Source: Devosia sp. YR412 (GTDB taxonomy: Bacteria > Pseudomonadota > Alphaproteobacteria > Rhizobiales > Devosiaceae). From it: a DNA stretch of 64,000 bases. Of this stretch, positions 1 through 9,525 are shown one piece after another (the first letter of the stretch is position 1; each line of letters opens with the position of its first letter). The DNA is taken from assembly GCF_900110945.1 (NCBI RefSeq), contig NZ_FOFL01000003.1, forward strand, positions 62,001 to 126,000, read 5' to 3'. Under the pieces are notes generated by a model. The model did no database searches. It was given only the letters and a program-made list of their open reading frames with translations, and was not told the DNA's origin. Position numbers and translations under genes: made by a program.

Positions 1-806
1 TCGACCTGCGCGCCGAAATCGAAGCCCGACTAGACTTTTCCGACGAAGGCGATGTCGACGAAGCACTGCCCACGGAATTCGGCACCAGCATAGCCGCGCT
101 GCGCCGCGATATCGAAACCGCTCTCGCCTCAATCGAACACGGCCGCATCATCCGCGAAGGCATTCGTGTTGCTGTTGCTGGCCCACCCAACGCGGGAAAA
201 TCCAGCCTGATCAACGCCTTGGCCAAGTCTGACATTGCCATTGTCACCGACGAAGCCGGCACCACCCGCGACGTGCGCGAGGTTCCGCTCGACATCGGCG
301 GTCAGCTCTACATCCTGCTCGACCTCGCCGGCCTGCGCGATACCGACAGCAAGGCCGAAGCCGAAGGCGTCCGTCGGGCTAGGCTGGCCATCGACCAAGC
401 CGATATCGTTCTCTGGCTGACCGCGCCTGACATTGCCGATAACAACCTACCCGCCGAAGGCGCCATCCGCGTCGGCACCAAGGCTGATATCGGTGTCACC
501 GCAAATGTTGATGTCACGGTCTCGACGCAGATCGGGCAGGGGATGGATGAGCTACTGGCATTGATCGCCAAGGCCGGGGCTAACCTCACAACCGGTGAGC
601 CATCTCTGCTGAGCCGGGAGCGCGACCGATTGGCGCTCTCAGCGTCCGTGGAAGCTCTAACCCACGCACAGCAGCAATTGGGCTCGCCTGAACTGGCCGC
701 CGAAAGCCTGCGTATTGCATCGCAATCACTAGAGCGTTTGGTGGGGCGACTTGATGCCGAGCGCGTCTTGGACCGATTGTTTGCCAGCTTTTGCATTGGC
801 AAATGA
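1..806 (+). CDS. mnmE: tRNA modification GTPase MnmE, C-terminal part (5' end outside window)
   Basis: About 267 residues of the helical and GTPase domains are present; the reading frame is open from base 3 and the start lies upstream of the window. With MnmG, the family forms the complex that installs (carboxymethyl)aminomethyl groups on wobble uridine 34 of certain tRNAs. G1 (GPPNAGKSS) is at about residue 60 of the visible part, G3 reads DLAGLRDT where DTAG is more usual, and G4 reads TKAD rather than NKxD. The protein ends in CIGK, the diagnostic C-terminal CxGK motif. Its partner mnmG follows after 159 bases. The TGA stop is the first three bases of a parS-like site. Confidence 0.95.
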   Translation, partial: DLRAEIEARLDFSDEGDVDEALPTEFGTSIAALRRDIETALASIEHGRIIREGIRVAVAGPPNAGKSSLINALAKSDIAIVTDEAGTTRDVREVPLDIGGQLYILLDLAGLRDTDSKAEAEGVRRARLAIDQADIVLWLTAPDIADNNLPAEGAIRVGTKADIGVTANVDVTVSTQIGQGMDELLALIAKAGANLTTGEPSLLSRERDRLALSASVEALTHAQQQLGSPELAAESLRIASQSLERLVGRLDAERVLDRLFASFCIGK

Positions 807-819
807 TTCACGTGAAACT
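804..819 (+). promoter_or_regulatory. parS-like ParB site 1 (TGATTCACGTGAAACT)
   Basis: It matches the bacterial parS consensus TGTTTCACGTGAAACA at 14 of 16 positions, with an intact CACGTG core. It overlaps the mnmE stop codon and is also the end of dispersed-repeat copy A. ParB is encoded 3.5 kb downstream. Confidence 0.75.
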
Positions 820-896
820 TCGAACCATCCCGCAGGGCAAATGGCTCCATTGGAGCGATTTGAGGTGAGAAGGCCATAAGAGCTATGCTCGCATGG
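804..896 (-). repeat. Dispersed intergenic repeat, copy A (minus orientation)
   Basis: Read on the minus strand this matches three other copies at 13302-13395, 51481-51559 and 52746-52825. Shared blocks include ATGGCCTTCTC, a central inverted repeat, then GCCCTGCGGGA and GGTTCGAAG. In plus orientation the central hairpin arms are AAATGGCTCC and GGAGCGATTT around ATT. This copy and copy B both end in the same parS-like sequence. No coding capacity is apparent. Confidence 0.75.
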
Positions 897-917
897 CAGA
901 CCCAAGGCAGCGTGAAT

Positions 918-933
918 TGATTCACGTGAAACA
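918..933 (+). promoter_or_regulatory. parS-like ParB site 2 (TGATTCACGTGAAACA)
   Basis: It differs from the parS consensus at one of 16 positions. It lies in the mnmE-mnmG gap, 32 bases before the mnmG start codon and 98 bases after site 1, outside repeat copy A. Confidence 0.85.
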
Positions 934-965
934 TTGGCCTATTGAGCCGGTCTGGAGAATTCGCC

Positions 966-2828
966 ATGACTGATTATGCCGTCATCATCGTTGGGGGTGG
1001 CCACGCCGGCTCTGAAGCCGCGGCCGCCTCGGCACGTCTGGGTGTCCCGACCGCTCTGGTGACCCACAAGTTTGCCACCATCGGCGAGATGAGCTGCAAT
1101 CCGGCCATTGGTGGTCTCGGCAAGGGCCATCTGGTTCGCGAGATCGACGCGCTGGATGGGTTGATGGGCCGTGTCGCCGATCAGGCTGGCATTCAGTTCC
1201 GCGTTCTCAACCGCCGCAAGGGTCCGGCGGTGCGCGGCCCACGCGCTCAAGCCGATCGCAAGCTTTATCGCGACGCCATGCAGGCGGCCATTCTGGCGCA
1301 GCCCAATCTCGATGTGATCGAGGGCGAGGTCGACGACATCGAGGTGACCAATGGTCATGTCTCGGGTGTCGTCCTGCTCGACGGCCGTCGCATCGGCACC
1401 AAGGCCATAGTGCTCACCACCGGCACCTTCCTCCGAGGCCTGATCCATCGCGGTGAGGAAACCACCCCGGCCGGGCGTCTCGGCGAAAAGCCGGTGCTCG
1501 GTCTCTCCACCCGCCTCGAAAATCTCGGCCTTCAACTCGGCCGGCTCAAGACAGGCACACCGGCCCGGCTTGATGCCAAGAGCATTGATTTTTCCGCGCT
1601 TGAGGAACAGCCCGGCGATAATCCGCCCGAGGCCTTTTCGGCGCTTACCAAGGCGATCACCACGCGTCAGGTCTCTTGCCACATTACCCGCACCACGGCG
1701 GAAACCCACAAGATCATCTCGGACAATCTGCATCGCTCGGCCATGTATTCCGGCCGCATCCAGAGCCGCGGCCCACGCTATTGCCCGTCGATCGAGGACA
1801 AGGTGGTCCGCTTCGCCGATCGCGATAGCCACCAGATTTTCCTAGAGCCGGAAGGTCTCGACGACCAGACCATCTATCCCAATGGTCTCTCCACCTCGCT
1901 GCCCGCCGATGTGCAGGAGACTTTCCTGCGCTCCATGCCAGGGCTGGAAAATGTGAAAATCATCCGGCCCGGCTATGCCATCGAGTATGACTATGTCGAT
2001 CCGCGCGAACTGCGCCCGACGCTGGAGGTCAAGCGTCAGCCGGGCCTCTATCTGGCCGGCCAGATCAATGGCACGACCGGTTATGAAGAGGCCGGCGCTC
2101 AGGGCCTGTTGGCCGGCGCCAATGCGGCGCTTGCGGCCAGTGGTCAGGATCCGCTGACCCTGTCGCGCACTGAGAGCTATCTCGGCGTCATGGTGGACGA
2201 CCTGGTGACGCGCGGCGTATCCGAACCCTATCGCATGTTCACCTCGCGCGCCGAGTTCCGCCTGCATCTACGAGCTGACAATGCTGACCAGCGTCTGACA
2301 CCGCTGGGCATCACTACCGGCCTCGTCGGCGAAGAGCGACAGGAGCTTTTTGGCAACAAGTCCAAGGCGTTGACTCATGGTCGCAACCTGCTCTCCGAGC
2401 TGACTACGTCCCCAAGTGCTGCACGCAAGGTAGGCATTACGGTCAATGAAGACGGCAAGGCCCGCTCTGCTTTTGATCTGTTGTCCTATCCCGAAATTAC
2501 CCCAAATGACGTGACCCGTCTCTGGCCTGAGGTCGGCACCATCCCTGGAGATATCCTTGAGCAGCTCGTCGTGGACGCGCAATATGCTGTCTATCTGGAC
2601 CGTCAGCGCAATGACATCGAGGCCGTTCGTCGCGATGAGCAGAAGCCGATTCCGGATGGGCTGGATTACTCCGTCATTCCTGGGCTCTCCATGGAGCTGC
2701 GGCAGAAGCTGGCGCAGTATCGTCCGCAGACCATCGCCCAGGCCCAAGCCATGGATGGCATGACACCGGCTGCCGTCACCCTGCTGCTGGCGGTGATCCG
2801 TCGTGGCGAATTCCGGAAGGCAAGCTAG
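966..2828 (+). CDS. mnmG: tRNA uridine-5-carboxymethylaminomethyl(34) synthesis enzyme MnmG
   Basis: A 620-residue flavoprotein of normal family length that works with MnmE to modify tRNA wobble uridine. The N-terminal FAD-binding motif [10 protein letters not shown] begins at about residue 8. Other family signatures are [20 protein letters not shown] and a [10 protein letters not shown] stretch. The ATG at 966 was chosen over an upstream TTG at 942 because GGAGA lies 7 bases before it and [12 protein letters not shown] is the usual family N-terminus. The TAG stop overlaps the rsmG GTG start by one base, so the two are probably translationally coupled. Confidence 0.97.
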   Translation: MTDYAVIIVGGGHAGSEAAAASARLGVPTALVTHKFATIGEMSCNPAIGGLGKGHLVREIDALDGLMGRVADQAGIQFRVLNRRKGPAVRGPRAQADRKLYRDAMQAAILAQPNLDVIEGEVDDIEVTNGHVSGVVLLDGRRIGTKAIVLTTGTFLRGLIHRGEETTPAGRLGEKPVLGLSTRLENLGLQLGRLKTGTPARLDAKSIDFSALEEQPGDNPPEAFSALTKAITTRQVSCHITRTTAETHKIISDNLHRSAMYSGRIQSRGPRYCPSIEDKVVRFADRDSHQIFLEPEGLDDQTIYPNGLSTSLPADVQETFLRSMPGLENVKIIRPGYAIEYDYVDPRELRPTLEVKRQPGLYLAGQINGTTGYEEAGAQGLLAGANAALAASGQDPLTLSRTESYLGVMVDDLVTRGVSEPYRMFTSRAEFRLHLRADNADQRLTPLGITTGLVGEERQELFGNKSKALTHGRNLLSELTTSPSAARKVGITVNEDGKARSAFDLLSYPEITPNDVTRLWPEVGTIPGDILEQLVVDAQYAVYLDRQRNDIEAVRRDEQKPIPDGLDYSVIPGLSMELRQKLAQYRPQTIAQAQAMDGMTPAAVTLLLAVIRRGEFRKAS

Positions 2829-3475
2829 TGTCCGACTCATCGGCGATCACGCCCTATGCGCAGTATTTCGCTCGGCCCGAAGCCGACGTGGCGCGGGATT
2901 TGGAATCCTATGCTCAACTGCTGACCAAGTGGCAGGCGGTGCAGAATCTTGTTTCACGTGAAACACTGAGCGAGGTCTGGACCCGGCACTTTGCCGACAG
3001 CCTGCAGGTGCTGTCGCTGCTCAAGCCGACAGACAGGGCTTTTCTGGACCTCGGCAGCGGTGGTGGCTTGCCGGCCCTGCCACTGGCCATCGCGCTCAAG
3101 GGCACACCTGCCTTCTTCACCCTGATCGAGCCCAATAGCCGCAAAGTCAGCTTCCTGCGCACGGTGGCCCGCGAGTTGGGGCTTCTGGTGACGGTAGAAG
3201 GTGCGCGTAGCGACCAGATTGATTCACGTGAAACACCAGTGCCGGATGTCATCACCTCCCGCGCGCTGGCCTCGCTCCCACAATTGTGCACATGGATTTC
3301 GCCCTTCTTTGGCCCGGAAACCCGGGCAATCCTGCATAAAGGCCGGGAACATGTTGAAGAACTGGCCGAAACATCTACGCGCTGGGTCTCGGACGTGTTA
3401 ATACAGGCCAGTGACATCGATCCAAGCGGTGTCCTGCTCACGCTTACGAATTTGCGTGCGAAAACAGTTAGTTAG
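2828..3475 (+). CDS. rsmG: 16S rRNA (guanine527-N7)-methyltransferase RsmG
   Basis: 215 residues, normal for the family, which uses SAM to methylate G527 of 16S rRNA. The SAM-binding glycine-rich loop DLGSGGG is at residues 74-80, and WTRHFADSLQ at about 51-60 is a typical RsmG stretch. It starts with GTG overlapping the mnmG stop by one base. Two parS-like sites are embedded in the reading frame, both read as Ser-Arg-Glu-Thr, so the coding sequence also appears to carry DNA sites for the ParB encoded 0.8 kb downstream. Confidence 0.96.
   Translation: MSDSSAITPYAQYFARPEADVARDLESYAQLLTKWQAVQNLVSRETLSEVWTRHFADSLQVLSLLKPTDRAFLDLGSGGGLPALPLAIALKGTPAFFTLIEPNSRKVSFLRTVARELGLLVTVEGARSDQIDSRETPVPDVITSRALASLPQLCTWISPFFGPETRAILHKGREHVEELAETSTRWVSDVLIQASDIDPSGVLLTLTNLRAKTVS
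2950..2965 (+). promoter_or_regulatory. Perfect parS site 3 (TGTTTCACGTGAAACA) inside rsmG
   Basis: A perfect 16-base palindrome identical to the classical parS consensus, inside the rsmG coding sequence where it encodes part of LVSRET. Confidence 0.95.
3220..3235 (+). promoter_or_regulatory. parS-like site 4 (TGATTCACGTGAAACA) inside rsmG
   Basis: One mismatch to the parS consensus and identical to site 2. It lies in rsmG, 270 bases from site 3 and again encodes SRET. Confidence 0.9.
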
Positions 3476-3499
3476 CGGCGAACGAGCTGGAGGCCGATA

Positions 3500-4303
3500 G
3501 TGGCGCCCCGTATTTTGACACTGGCCAACCAAAAGGGTGGCGTGGGCAAGACCACGACCGCCATCAATCTCGCTACGGCCCTGGCTGCCATCGGCGAGCG
3601 CGTGCTGATTGTCGATCTCGATCCGCAGGGCAATGCCTCGACGGGTCTCGGCATTTCGCGCACGGATCGCGAAGTCTCGTCCTATGATCTGCTGGTCGGC
3701 GAGGCGACGGTGGCCCAAGCGGCGATCATGACCTCGGTGCCCAATGTAGCCATCGTGCCGTCGACCATGGACCTGCTTGGGGTGGAACTGACCATTGCCG
3801 GCCATGCCGATCGCGCCTTTAAGCTGCGCGATGCCTTCAAGCAGCTCAATGACCTCAGCATCAACGACAAGCCGGTCAGTTACATTCTGATCGACTGCCC
3901 GCCGTCGCTGAACCTTCTCACTATCAATTCCCTGGTGGCGGCTGATGCCGTTCTGGTGCCGTTGCAATGCGAATTCTTCGCACTGGAAGGTCTTTCGCAG
4001 CTGCTACAAACCATCGAGCAGATCCGATCGACGCTTAACCCCAACCTGTCGATCCAGGGCGTGGTAATGACCATGTTCGACAAGCGCAACAACCTTTCCG
4101 AACAGGTGCTCGCCGACGTGCGCTCGGAAATGGGTGAGCTGGTGTATGACACGGTCATTCCCCGCAATGTCCGGCTCAGCGAGGCGCCGTCCTATGGCAA
4201 GCCGGCGCTGCTCTATGATCTCAAATGTGCCGGCAGCCAGGCCTATCTGCGCCTCGCCACCGAAGTGATCCGCCGTGAGCGCCAGCTCAACGCCGCGGCA
4301 TAG
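3500..4303 (+). CDS. parA: Chromosome-partitioning ATPase ParA (Soj family)
   Basis: 267 residues. The deviant Walker A motif KGGVGKTT is at 12-19 and the switch DLDPQGN at about 39-45, as in chromosomal ParA/Soj proteins. The family forms an ATP-dependent, nucleoid-bound gradient that pulls ParB-parS complexes apart. The GTG start is preceded by GGAGG at about 3488-3492. parB begins 9 bases after the stop, so the two form an operon. The upstream rsmG and the parS cluster mark the standard chromosomal locus rather than a plasmid one. Confidence 0.97.
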   Translation: MAPRILTLANQKGGVGKTTTAINLATALAAIGERVLIVDLDPQGNASTGLGISRTDREVSSYDLLVGEATVAQAAIMTSVPNVAIVPSTMDLLGVELTIAGHADRAFKLRDAFKQLNDLSINDKPVSYILIDCPPSLNLLTINSLVAADAVLVPLQCEFFALEGLSQLLQTIEQIRSTLNPNLSIQGVVMTMFDKRNNLSEQVLADVRSEMGELVYDTVIPRNVRLSEAPSYGKPALLYDLKCAGSQAYLRLATEVIRRERQLNAAA

Positions 4304-4312
4304 GAGTTTTCG

Positions 4313-5188
4313 ATGAACGACAAACCCACACGTCTTGGTCGCGGGCTGGCGGCTCTGATCGGCGATATGGCGACTGTGGAAGGCGCCCGCGTCACCGAAT
4401 CGGGCGGCATCAAGAAGCTGCCGGTTGAATTTATCATCGCTAATCGGGCGAATCCGCGTCGAACCTTTGATGCGGATCAGTTGGAGGACCTGACCAATTC
4501 GATCCGCGAAAAGGGTGTGATGCAGCCGCTGCTGGTTCGCCCCAGCCAGGATCCCAATGTCTTCGAGCTGATCGCTGGTGAACGCCGCTGGCGTGCCGCT
4601 CAGAAGGCGGGCCTGCATGAGGTGCCGGTCATCGTGCGCGATGTCGATGACAAGGAAGCCCTTGAGCTCGCCATTATCGAAAACGTGCAGCGCGCCGATC
4701 TCAATCCGCTGGAAGAGGCCATGGGCTATGGCCAGCTGATCGAGCAGTTCGACTATACCCAGCAAGATCTGGCTCAGGTGATCGGCAAGAGCCGCTCGCA
4801 TGTCGCCAATACGCTGCGTCTACTCAAGTTGCCGGAAGTTGTGCGCGGCATGGTGTCGAGCGGTGCCCTCACCGCCGGTCACGCCCGTACGCTGATTACC
4901 GCCGAAGACCCAACCAAGCTGGCCCGCCAGATCGTCTCCGGCGGTCTGTCGGTGCGTGAAGCCGAAGCCCTCAGCCAGCAGCGCGAAGTGGCCGGCACCA
5001 ACAAGCCGAGCCCCTCGCGCGCCGATCGCGACGCCGATACCGTCGCCTTGGAGCGCCGGCTGTCGGATGCCCTGGGTCTGTCGGTTTCGCTGGCGCACAG
5101 CGAGCGCGGCGGCAAGCTGGAAATCCGCTATAAGACGCTGGAACAGCTCGACGGCATCTGCGTGAAACTTACCGGCTACGCAAACTAA
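4313..5188 (+). CDS. parB: Chromosome-partitioning protein ParB (Spo0J family)
   Basis: 291 residues. An N-terminal RLGRGLAALIGD segment (7-18) is the typical ParA-interacting end. The CTP-binding ParB signature GERRWRA is at 89-95, ENVQRADLNPLEEA follows at 123-136, and the helix-turn-helix spans about 147-170 (DLAQVIGKSRSHVANTLRLL). ParB loads at parS and spreads as a CTP-dependent clamp. The six parS-like sites in this window are its expected targets. A strong terminator follows the stop. Confidence 0.97.
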   Translation: MNDKPTRLGRGLAALIGDMATVEGARVTESGGIKKLPVEFIIANRANPRRTFDADQLEDLTNSIREKGVMQPLLVRPSQDPNVFELIAGERRWRAAQKAGLHEVPVIVRDVDDKEALELAIIENVQRADLNPLEEAMGYGQLIEQFDYTQQDLAQVIGKSRSHVANTLRLLKLPEVVRGMVSSGALTAGHARTLITAEDPTKLARQIVSGGLSVREAEALSQQREVAGTNKPSPSRADRDADTVALERRLSDALGLSVSLAHSERGGKLEIRYKTLEQLDGICVKLTGYAN

Positions 5189-5206
5189 GCATCTGAATGA
5201 TCAAAG

Positions 5207-5245
5207 AAAACGCCGTTCCAGCGCAAGCCGGGACGGCGTTTTTTT
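5207..5245 (+). terminator. Rho-independent terminator of parAB
   Basis: Arms AACGCCGTTCC and GGGACGGCGTT (one G-T pair) are followed by a run of seven T. It ends the rightward mnmG-rsmG-parA-parB direction just before the convergent holA gene. Confidence 0.9.
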
Positions 5246-5246
5246 G

Positions 5247-5262
5247 CGTTCCACGTGAAACA
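5247..5262 (+). promoter_or_regulatory. parS-like site 5 (CGTTCCACGTGAAACA)
   Basis: Two mismatches to the parS consensus, CACGTG core intact. It sits between the parB terminator and the 3' end of holA. The right half is perfect; the left half is degenerate. Confidence 0.6.
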
Positions 5263-5268
5263 CTGATG

Positions 5269-6291
5269 CTAGTGCGATGCGGCCATCATGCAGAGGGCCA
5301 GCAGTACGCGGCGCAGGATAGCTTCGGCCAGCGCTGGGCGCCTGCGACTATCGCTGGTGGCCTGAAGGATGCGCTCACAGGCTGTGGCCAGCGCCGTATC
5401 CGACCAGAGCCGTAGCTGCTGTTCAAGCGCCGCGGTGCGCGAAAAGTGCGGTTTCGGCCGCAAGCCATCCAGCACCATGCGCGGGCTCTTGCCGGCATCG
5501 ACCTCGGTGCGCCAGCGGCGCAGGTTGGCGAAGTGAATGGTGGCCATGGCGAGCAGCCGCTGTGGGTCGACGGCTGAGGAAAGTGCCCGGTTGAGCGCTA
5601 GTTCGAGCTTTTCGGCATGGCCGCCGCCGGTGGCGTCGAGAATGGCGTCAATCACCAGCATGCCATTGTCGGCGCAGAGCAAAAGCACGTCTTCGCGGGT
5701 GAGCAGCTTGCTCTTTGTTGCATAGAGACTGAGCTTTTCCAGCTCGCGGCGGGTGATCTCGCGGTCATTGCCGAGGATTTCGCGCAGGGTGGCAACGACA
5801 TCCGCATCGACGCGAATGCCTTGCTGATTGAAACTGTCACGAATCAGGGCCTGCAGCGTCTCGTCGCTATCAGGATAGCAGGGCAGGGCGCGGCCCAGCT
5901 TGGCTGCCTCCACCAGCGCCCGCAGCGCATCCTTGGGGGTCAGATTGCCCGCTTCGAGCACGATGGCGGCGCCACTGGGATCGTCACGCAGCTCGGTCAG
6001 CGTCATGACGATGGATTTTCCAGCGCCGCGCACCCGAACGATGCGCTTGCCGCCAAACAGGGAAATGGTCTTTGCCTCGACGGCGAGAATCGACGGATCG
6101 GCGTCCACTTCGCTGCCATCCAGCGTCACCACGCTGGCCGCTTCGGGATCATCGCCGCTGAGGCTACGGATCAGCCGCTGGGCGGTTTCCCGCACCAGCC
6201 CGGCATCGGGCCCATAGGCTAAAAAGATACCTTCGGTGATATCGGGTCGCACCAGGAAACGGGCGACCTCATGCGCCTTGAGAGCGCTCAT
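5269..6291 (-). CDS. holA: DNA polymerase III subunit delta HolA
   Basis: 340 residues, the normal size of the delta subunit of the clamp loader, which opens the beta sliding clamp. The N-terminus (ALKAHEVARFLVRPDITEGI, then FLAYGPDAGLVRETA) is typical of alphaproteobacterial HolA, and the protein keeps the expected three-domain length. It is the last gene of the minus-strand cluster leuS-lptE-holA: its ATG overlaps the lptE stop region by one base, the common gene order in Proteobacteria. Confidence 0.93.
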   Translation of the reverse strand: MSALKAHEVARFLVRPDITEGIFLAYGPDAGLVRETAQRLIRSLSGDDPEAASVVTLDGSEVDADPSILAVEAKTISLFGGKRIVRVRGAGKSIVMTLTELRDDPSGAAIVLEAGNLTPKDALRALVEAAKLGRALPCYPDSDETLQALIRDSFNQQGIRVDADVVATLREILGNDREITRRELEKLSLYATKSKLLTREDVLLLCADNGMLVIDAILDATGGGHAEKLELALNRALSSAVDPQRLLAMATIHFANLRRWRTEVDAGKSPRMVLDGLRPKPHFSRTAALEQQLRLWSDTALATACERILQATSDSRRRPALAEAILRRVLLALCMMAASH

Positions 6292-6800
6292 CAGCGGCTG
6301 AGCGCGGCCAGGACCGCCAGGCGCAGGGATTCGGCGGCGGCCTTGGTGGCGCGCTCGGTGGCGTCATTGGCGGCGGCCGTATTGGCCAGCACCTGACCGG
6401 TGGTGGTGTACTGCGCGGTAGCGCTGCGGCTCAACACCAGCGGCTTTGCATCGCTGCCGTCGCGGCGGGTGATGGTGATGGTCGCAGTGACGCCGGCGCG
6501 GGCCGGGGCGCTGATATTGGGGCTGCTGGTCATCGGTGCGACGCCCGTGCCGGACCCGGCCACCGTTACGGTCGCGAGCGGCGCCGTCGGCGAGGTGGAC
6601 GAGCCCAGGCGCAGCTCGAGCTCCTGATAGACGATCTGTTCCAGCCGGGTCGTCGGCTCGGCATAGGCGATGTCGAGTGTCGGACTGGCTGCCAGCGCGC
6701 CGCTATAAACCGGCTGGAAGCTGCAGGCGCCCAGCAGGGCGCCCGAGACCAGCATGAGCCCGGCAAGGGCCGTGGCGCGTGTGCGCTTAGACAACGACAT
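6291..6800 (-). CDS. lptE: LPS-assembly lipoprotein LptE
   Basis: 169 residues with a lipoprotein signal: basic MSLSKRTR, a hydrophobic stretch, then lipobox LLGAC with Cys at residue 26, followed by SFQPVYSG as in LptE proteins. LptE plugs the LptD outer-membrane translocon that inserts lipopolysaccharide. The start at 6800 overlaps the leuS 3' end by 14 bases; an upstream in-frame ATG at 6869 is less likely because it would put the signal peptide about 23 residues in. Position between leuS and holA is the conserved context. Sequence conservation in this family is low. Confidence 0.88.
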   Translation of the reverse strand: MSLSKRTRATALAGLMLVSGALLGACSFQPVYSGALAASPTLDIAYAEPTTRLEQIVYQELELRLGSSTSPTAPLATVTVAGSGTGVAPMTSSPNISAPARAGVTATITITRRDGSDAKPLVLSRSATAQYTTTGQVLANTAAANDATERATKAAAESLRLAVLAALSR

Positions 6801-9396
6801 TGATGATCCTGTCCGGGACGATGACGATTTTCTTCGGGGCCTTGCCGTCCAGAATGCGGACAATCTCATCCATTGACAAGACCAGTGCTTCTACCTCTGC
6901 CGCAGCCATGCCCTTGGGAACCGTGATCTCGCCGCGGCGCTTGCCGTTGATCTGGATCGGCAGCGTAACTTCGTCATCCACCAGCAGCGCCGGATCGACA
7001 GGCGGCCATGAGGCGTCAGCGACCAGACCGCTCTTGCCGAGGGCTTCCCAGCAGGTTTCCGCCAGATGAGGCATCATCGGTGCAATTAGCTGAATCAGCC
7101 GCTCCACGCCCTCGGCAAGCGCCGCAATGCGGCTTGCCGGTGACGCCGAGGCCAGACCTGCGGAGCGCACCAGCGCGTTGGTCAGCTCATAAATCTGGGC
7201 CACGGCGCGGTTGAAGCGCAGGCCTTCGATATCGCCGCCAACATTGTGCACGGCCCGATGCACAATCTTGCGCAGGGCCAGAGCTTCACTGTCATCTGAT
7301 ACAGAAACAGTCTCGGCAGACTGTTTCACCAATTCGATGGTTTCGCCGACCAGGCGCCAGACGCGCTGCTGGAAGCGGCTGGCGCCTTCGACGCCGGCCT
7401 CAGTCCACTGCACGTCGCGTTCCGGGGGAGAATCCGAGAGCATGAACCAGCGCGCGGTATCGGCGCCATAGGTGGCGACGATCTCGTCGGGATCGACGAC
7501 ATTCTTCTTGGACTTGCTCATCTTTTCGATCGAGCCAATGGAAATCGCCTCGCCCGATTTCAGATGCGTGGCGCGGCGGCCTTCACCGAAGGTTTCGACC
7601 AGAATGTCAGCGGGCGCGACCCACTCGCCGCCCGGGGCCTTGTAGGTCTCGTGCGTCACCATGCCTTGGGTGAACAGGCCCTTGAAGGGCTCGTCATGGG
7701 CCACATGGCCGGTGGCCTTCATGGCGCGGGTGAAATAGCGCGAATAGAGCAGGTGCAGGATAGCATGCTCGACGCCGCCGATATACTGGTCGACCGGCAG
7801 CCAGCGATTGGCTACGGCCGGAATGGTCGGCGTTTCGGCATGGGGCGCCGTGAAGCGGGTGTAATACCAGGACGAATCCACGAACGTGTCCATGGTGTCC
7901 GTCTCGCGACGGGCCGCGCCACCGCATTGCGGGCAATGCACATGCTTCCAGGTCGGGTGATGGTCCAGTGCATTGCCGGGCTTGTCGAAGCTGACATCCT
8001 CGGGCAGCACAACCGGCAGGTCCTTTTTGGGCACGGGCAGGGTGCCGCAGACCTCGCAATGGATCACCGGGATTGGGCAGCCCCAATAGCGCTGGCGCGA
8101 CACGCCCCAGTCGCGCAGGCGATACTGCGTCTGTGCTGTGCCCCAGCCCTTGGCTTCAAATAGGGTCAGCGTCTGGTCCATGGCTTCCTGCACGGTCAAT
8201 TCCGCGCCGGTCTCGCCAAACCACTGGATATAGCGAACCTTCTGGGTCTTGAGCGGCGAATAGGCCTCGTTGCCAACGGCGTCGTCGCTGTCGAGCGGCT
8301 TGAACACGTCGATGACCGGCAGGTCATATTTGCGCGCGAAATCCAGGTCGCGCTGGTCATGCGCCGGGCAGCCGATGATGGCGCCGGTGCCATAATCCAT
8401 CAGCACGAAATTGGCGATAAACAGCGGCAGCTCCCAGCTCGGATCAGCCGGATGGGTCACCGTGATGCCGGTGTCAAAGCCCAGCTTTTCCGCGGTTTCC
8501 AGCGCTTCCGCTGAGGTGCCGGACTGCTGGCACAGCTTGTTGAAGGCGGCGATCTCCGGATTGCCCTCGGCCAAAGCCTTGGCCAGCGGATGGTCGGCGG
8601 CGATGGCAGCAAAGGTCGGCCCGCGCATGGTGTCGGGGCGGGTGGTGTAGACGGGCAGGGTATCAAAGCCCTGCGGCGCACCCTTCAGCCCGAAATCGAA
8701 GGCCAGGCCCTGGCTCTTGCCGATCCAGTTGCGCTGCATGATGCGCACTTTTTCCGGCCATTCGGTCAGGGTGTCGAGCGCTTCCAGCAGCTCTTCGGCC
8801 ATGTCGGAAATCTTGAAGAACCACTGGGTCAGCTCGCGCTGTTCCACCACGGCGCCGGAGCGCCAGCCCTTGCCGTCAATGACCTGTTCATTGGCCAGCA
8901 CGGTCATGTCGACCGGGTCCCAGTTGACCTTGGACTGCTTGCGGGTCACTAGGCCCGCCGCCATCATGTCGATGAACATCGACTGCTGGTGCTGGTAATA
9001 TTCCGGCTCGCAGGTGGCAATTTCGCGGGTCCAGTCGATGGCGAGGCCCATGGACTTGAGCTGGGCCTTCATCGCGGCGATGTTCTGCCGCGTCCAAGTG
9101 CCGGGATGGGTCTTGCGCTCGATGGCGGCATTTTCGGCCGGAAGGCCGAAGGCATCCCAACCCATGGGATGCAGCACATTCTTGCCCTTGGCGCGGTGAT
9201 AGCGCGCCACCACGTCGCCCATGGAATAGTTGCGCACGTGGCCCATGTGGATGCGGCCCGACGGATAGGGGAACATCTCGAGCACGTAATAGGGCTCGCG
9301 CGGATCGTCATTGGACGAGACAAAGCTCTGCCTGTCGTCCCAGACCTTCTGCCAACGGGGTTCCATTTCGCGCGGATTGTAGCGTTCGCCGCTCAC
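6787..9396 (-). CDS. leuS: Leucyl-tRNA synthetase
   Basis: 869 residues, a class I aminoacyl-tRNA synthetase charging tRNA-Leu. The HIGH motif is HMGH at residues 50-53 ([11 protein letters not shown]) and KMSKS is intact near residue 625 ([11 protein letters not shown]). An editing domain with its TTRPDT stretch and a zinc-type CPQCGG element lie between. The GTG at 9396 was preferred over an ATG at 9432 because AAGGA sits 8 bases before the GTG, none precedes the ATG, and family members start close to ERYNPRE. Confidence 0.96.
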   Translation of the reverse strand: MSGERYNPREMEPRWQKVWDDRQSFVSSNDDPREPYYVLEMFPYPSGRIHMGHVRNYSMGDVVARYHRAKGKNVLHPMGWDAFGLPAENAAIERKTHPGTWTRQNIAAMKAQLKSMGLAIDWTREIATCEPEYYQHQQSMFIDMMAAGLVTRKQSKVNWDPVDMTVLANEQVIDGKGWRSGAVVEQRELTQWFFKISDMAEELLEALDTLTEWPEKVRIMQRNWIGKSQGLAFDFGLKGAPQGFDTLPVYTTRPDTMRGPTFAAIAADHPLAKALAEGNPEIAAFNKLCQQSGTSAEALETAEKLGFDTGITVTHPADPSWELPLFIANFVLMDYGTGAIIGCPAHDQRDLDFARKYDLPVIDVFKPLDSDDAVGNEAYSPLKTQKVRYIQWFGETGAELTVQEAMDQTLTLFEAKGWGTAQTQYRLRDWGVSRQRYWGCPIPVIHCEVCGTLPVPKKDLPVVLPEDVSFDKPGNALDHHPTWKHVHCPQCGGAARRETDTMDTFVDSSWYYTRFTAPHAETPTIPAVANRWLPVDQYIGGVEHAILHLLYSRYFTRAMKATGHVAHDEPFKGLFTQGMVTHETYKAPGGEWVAPADILVETFGEGRRATHLKSGEAISIGSIEKMSKSKKNVVDPDEIVATYGADTARWFMLSDSPPERDVQWTEAGVEGASRFQQRVWRLVGETIELVKQSAETVSVSDDSEALALRKIVHRAVHNVGGDIEGLRFNRAVAQIYELTNALVRSAGLASASPASRIAALAEGVERLIQLIAPMMPHLAETCWEALGKSGLVADASWPPVDPALLVDDEVTLPIQINGKRRGEITVPKGMAAAEVEALVLSMDEIVRILDGKAPKKIVIVPDRIINVVV

Positions 9397-9525
9397 TTGC
9401 TCGTCCTTGGGTGATCTTTCGCAAGGCGCCATCAAAGTCCGGCGCGGCTTGCGTTTGTGGGGGATTTTGGTTACCCGGACCATCACCAGAAATACCCCCC
9501 TAGGTCAACAGCAAGAGGCGAAAGC

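Noticed and set aside
308-967. Minus-strand ORF with Arg/Ser-rich translation over mnmE
   Set aside because: Shadow of mnmE and of repeat copy A, which gives ALRDGSKFHVN; the same peptide appears from copy B, which only shows the repeat.
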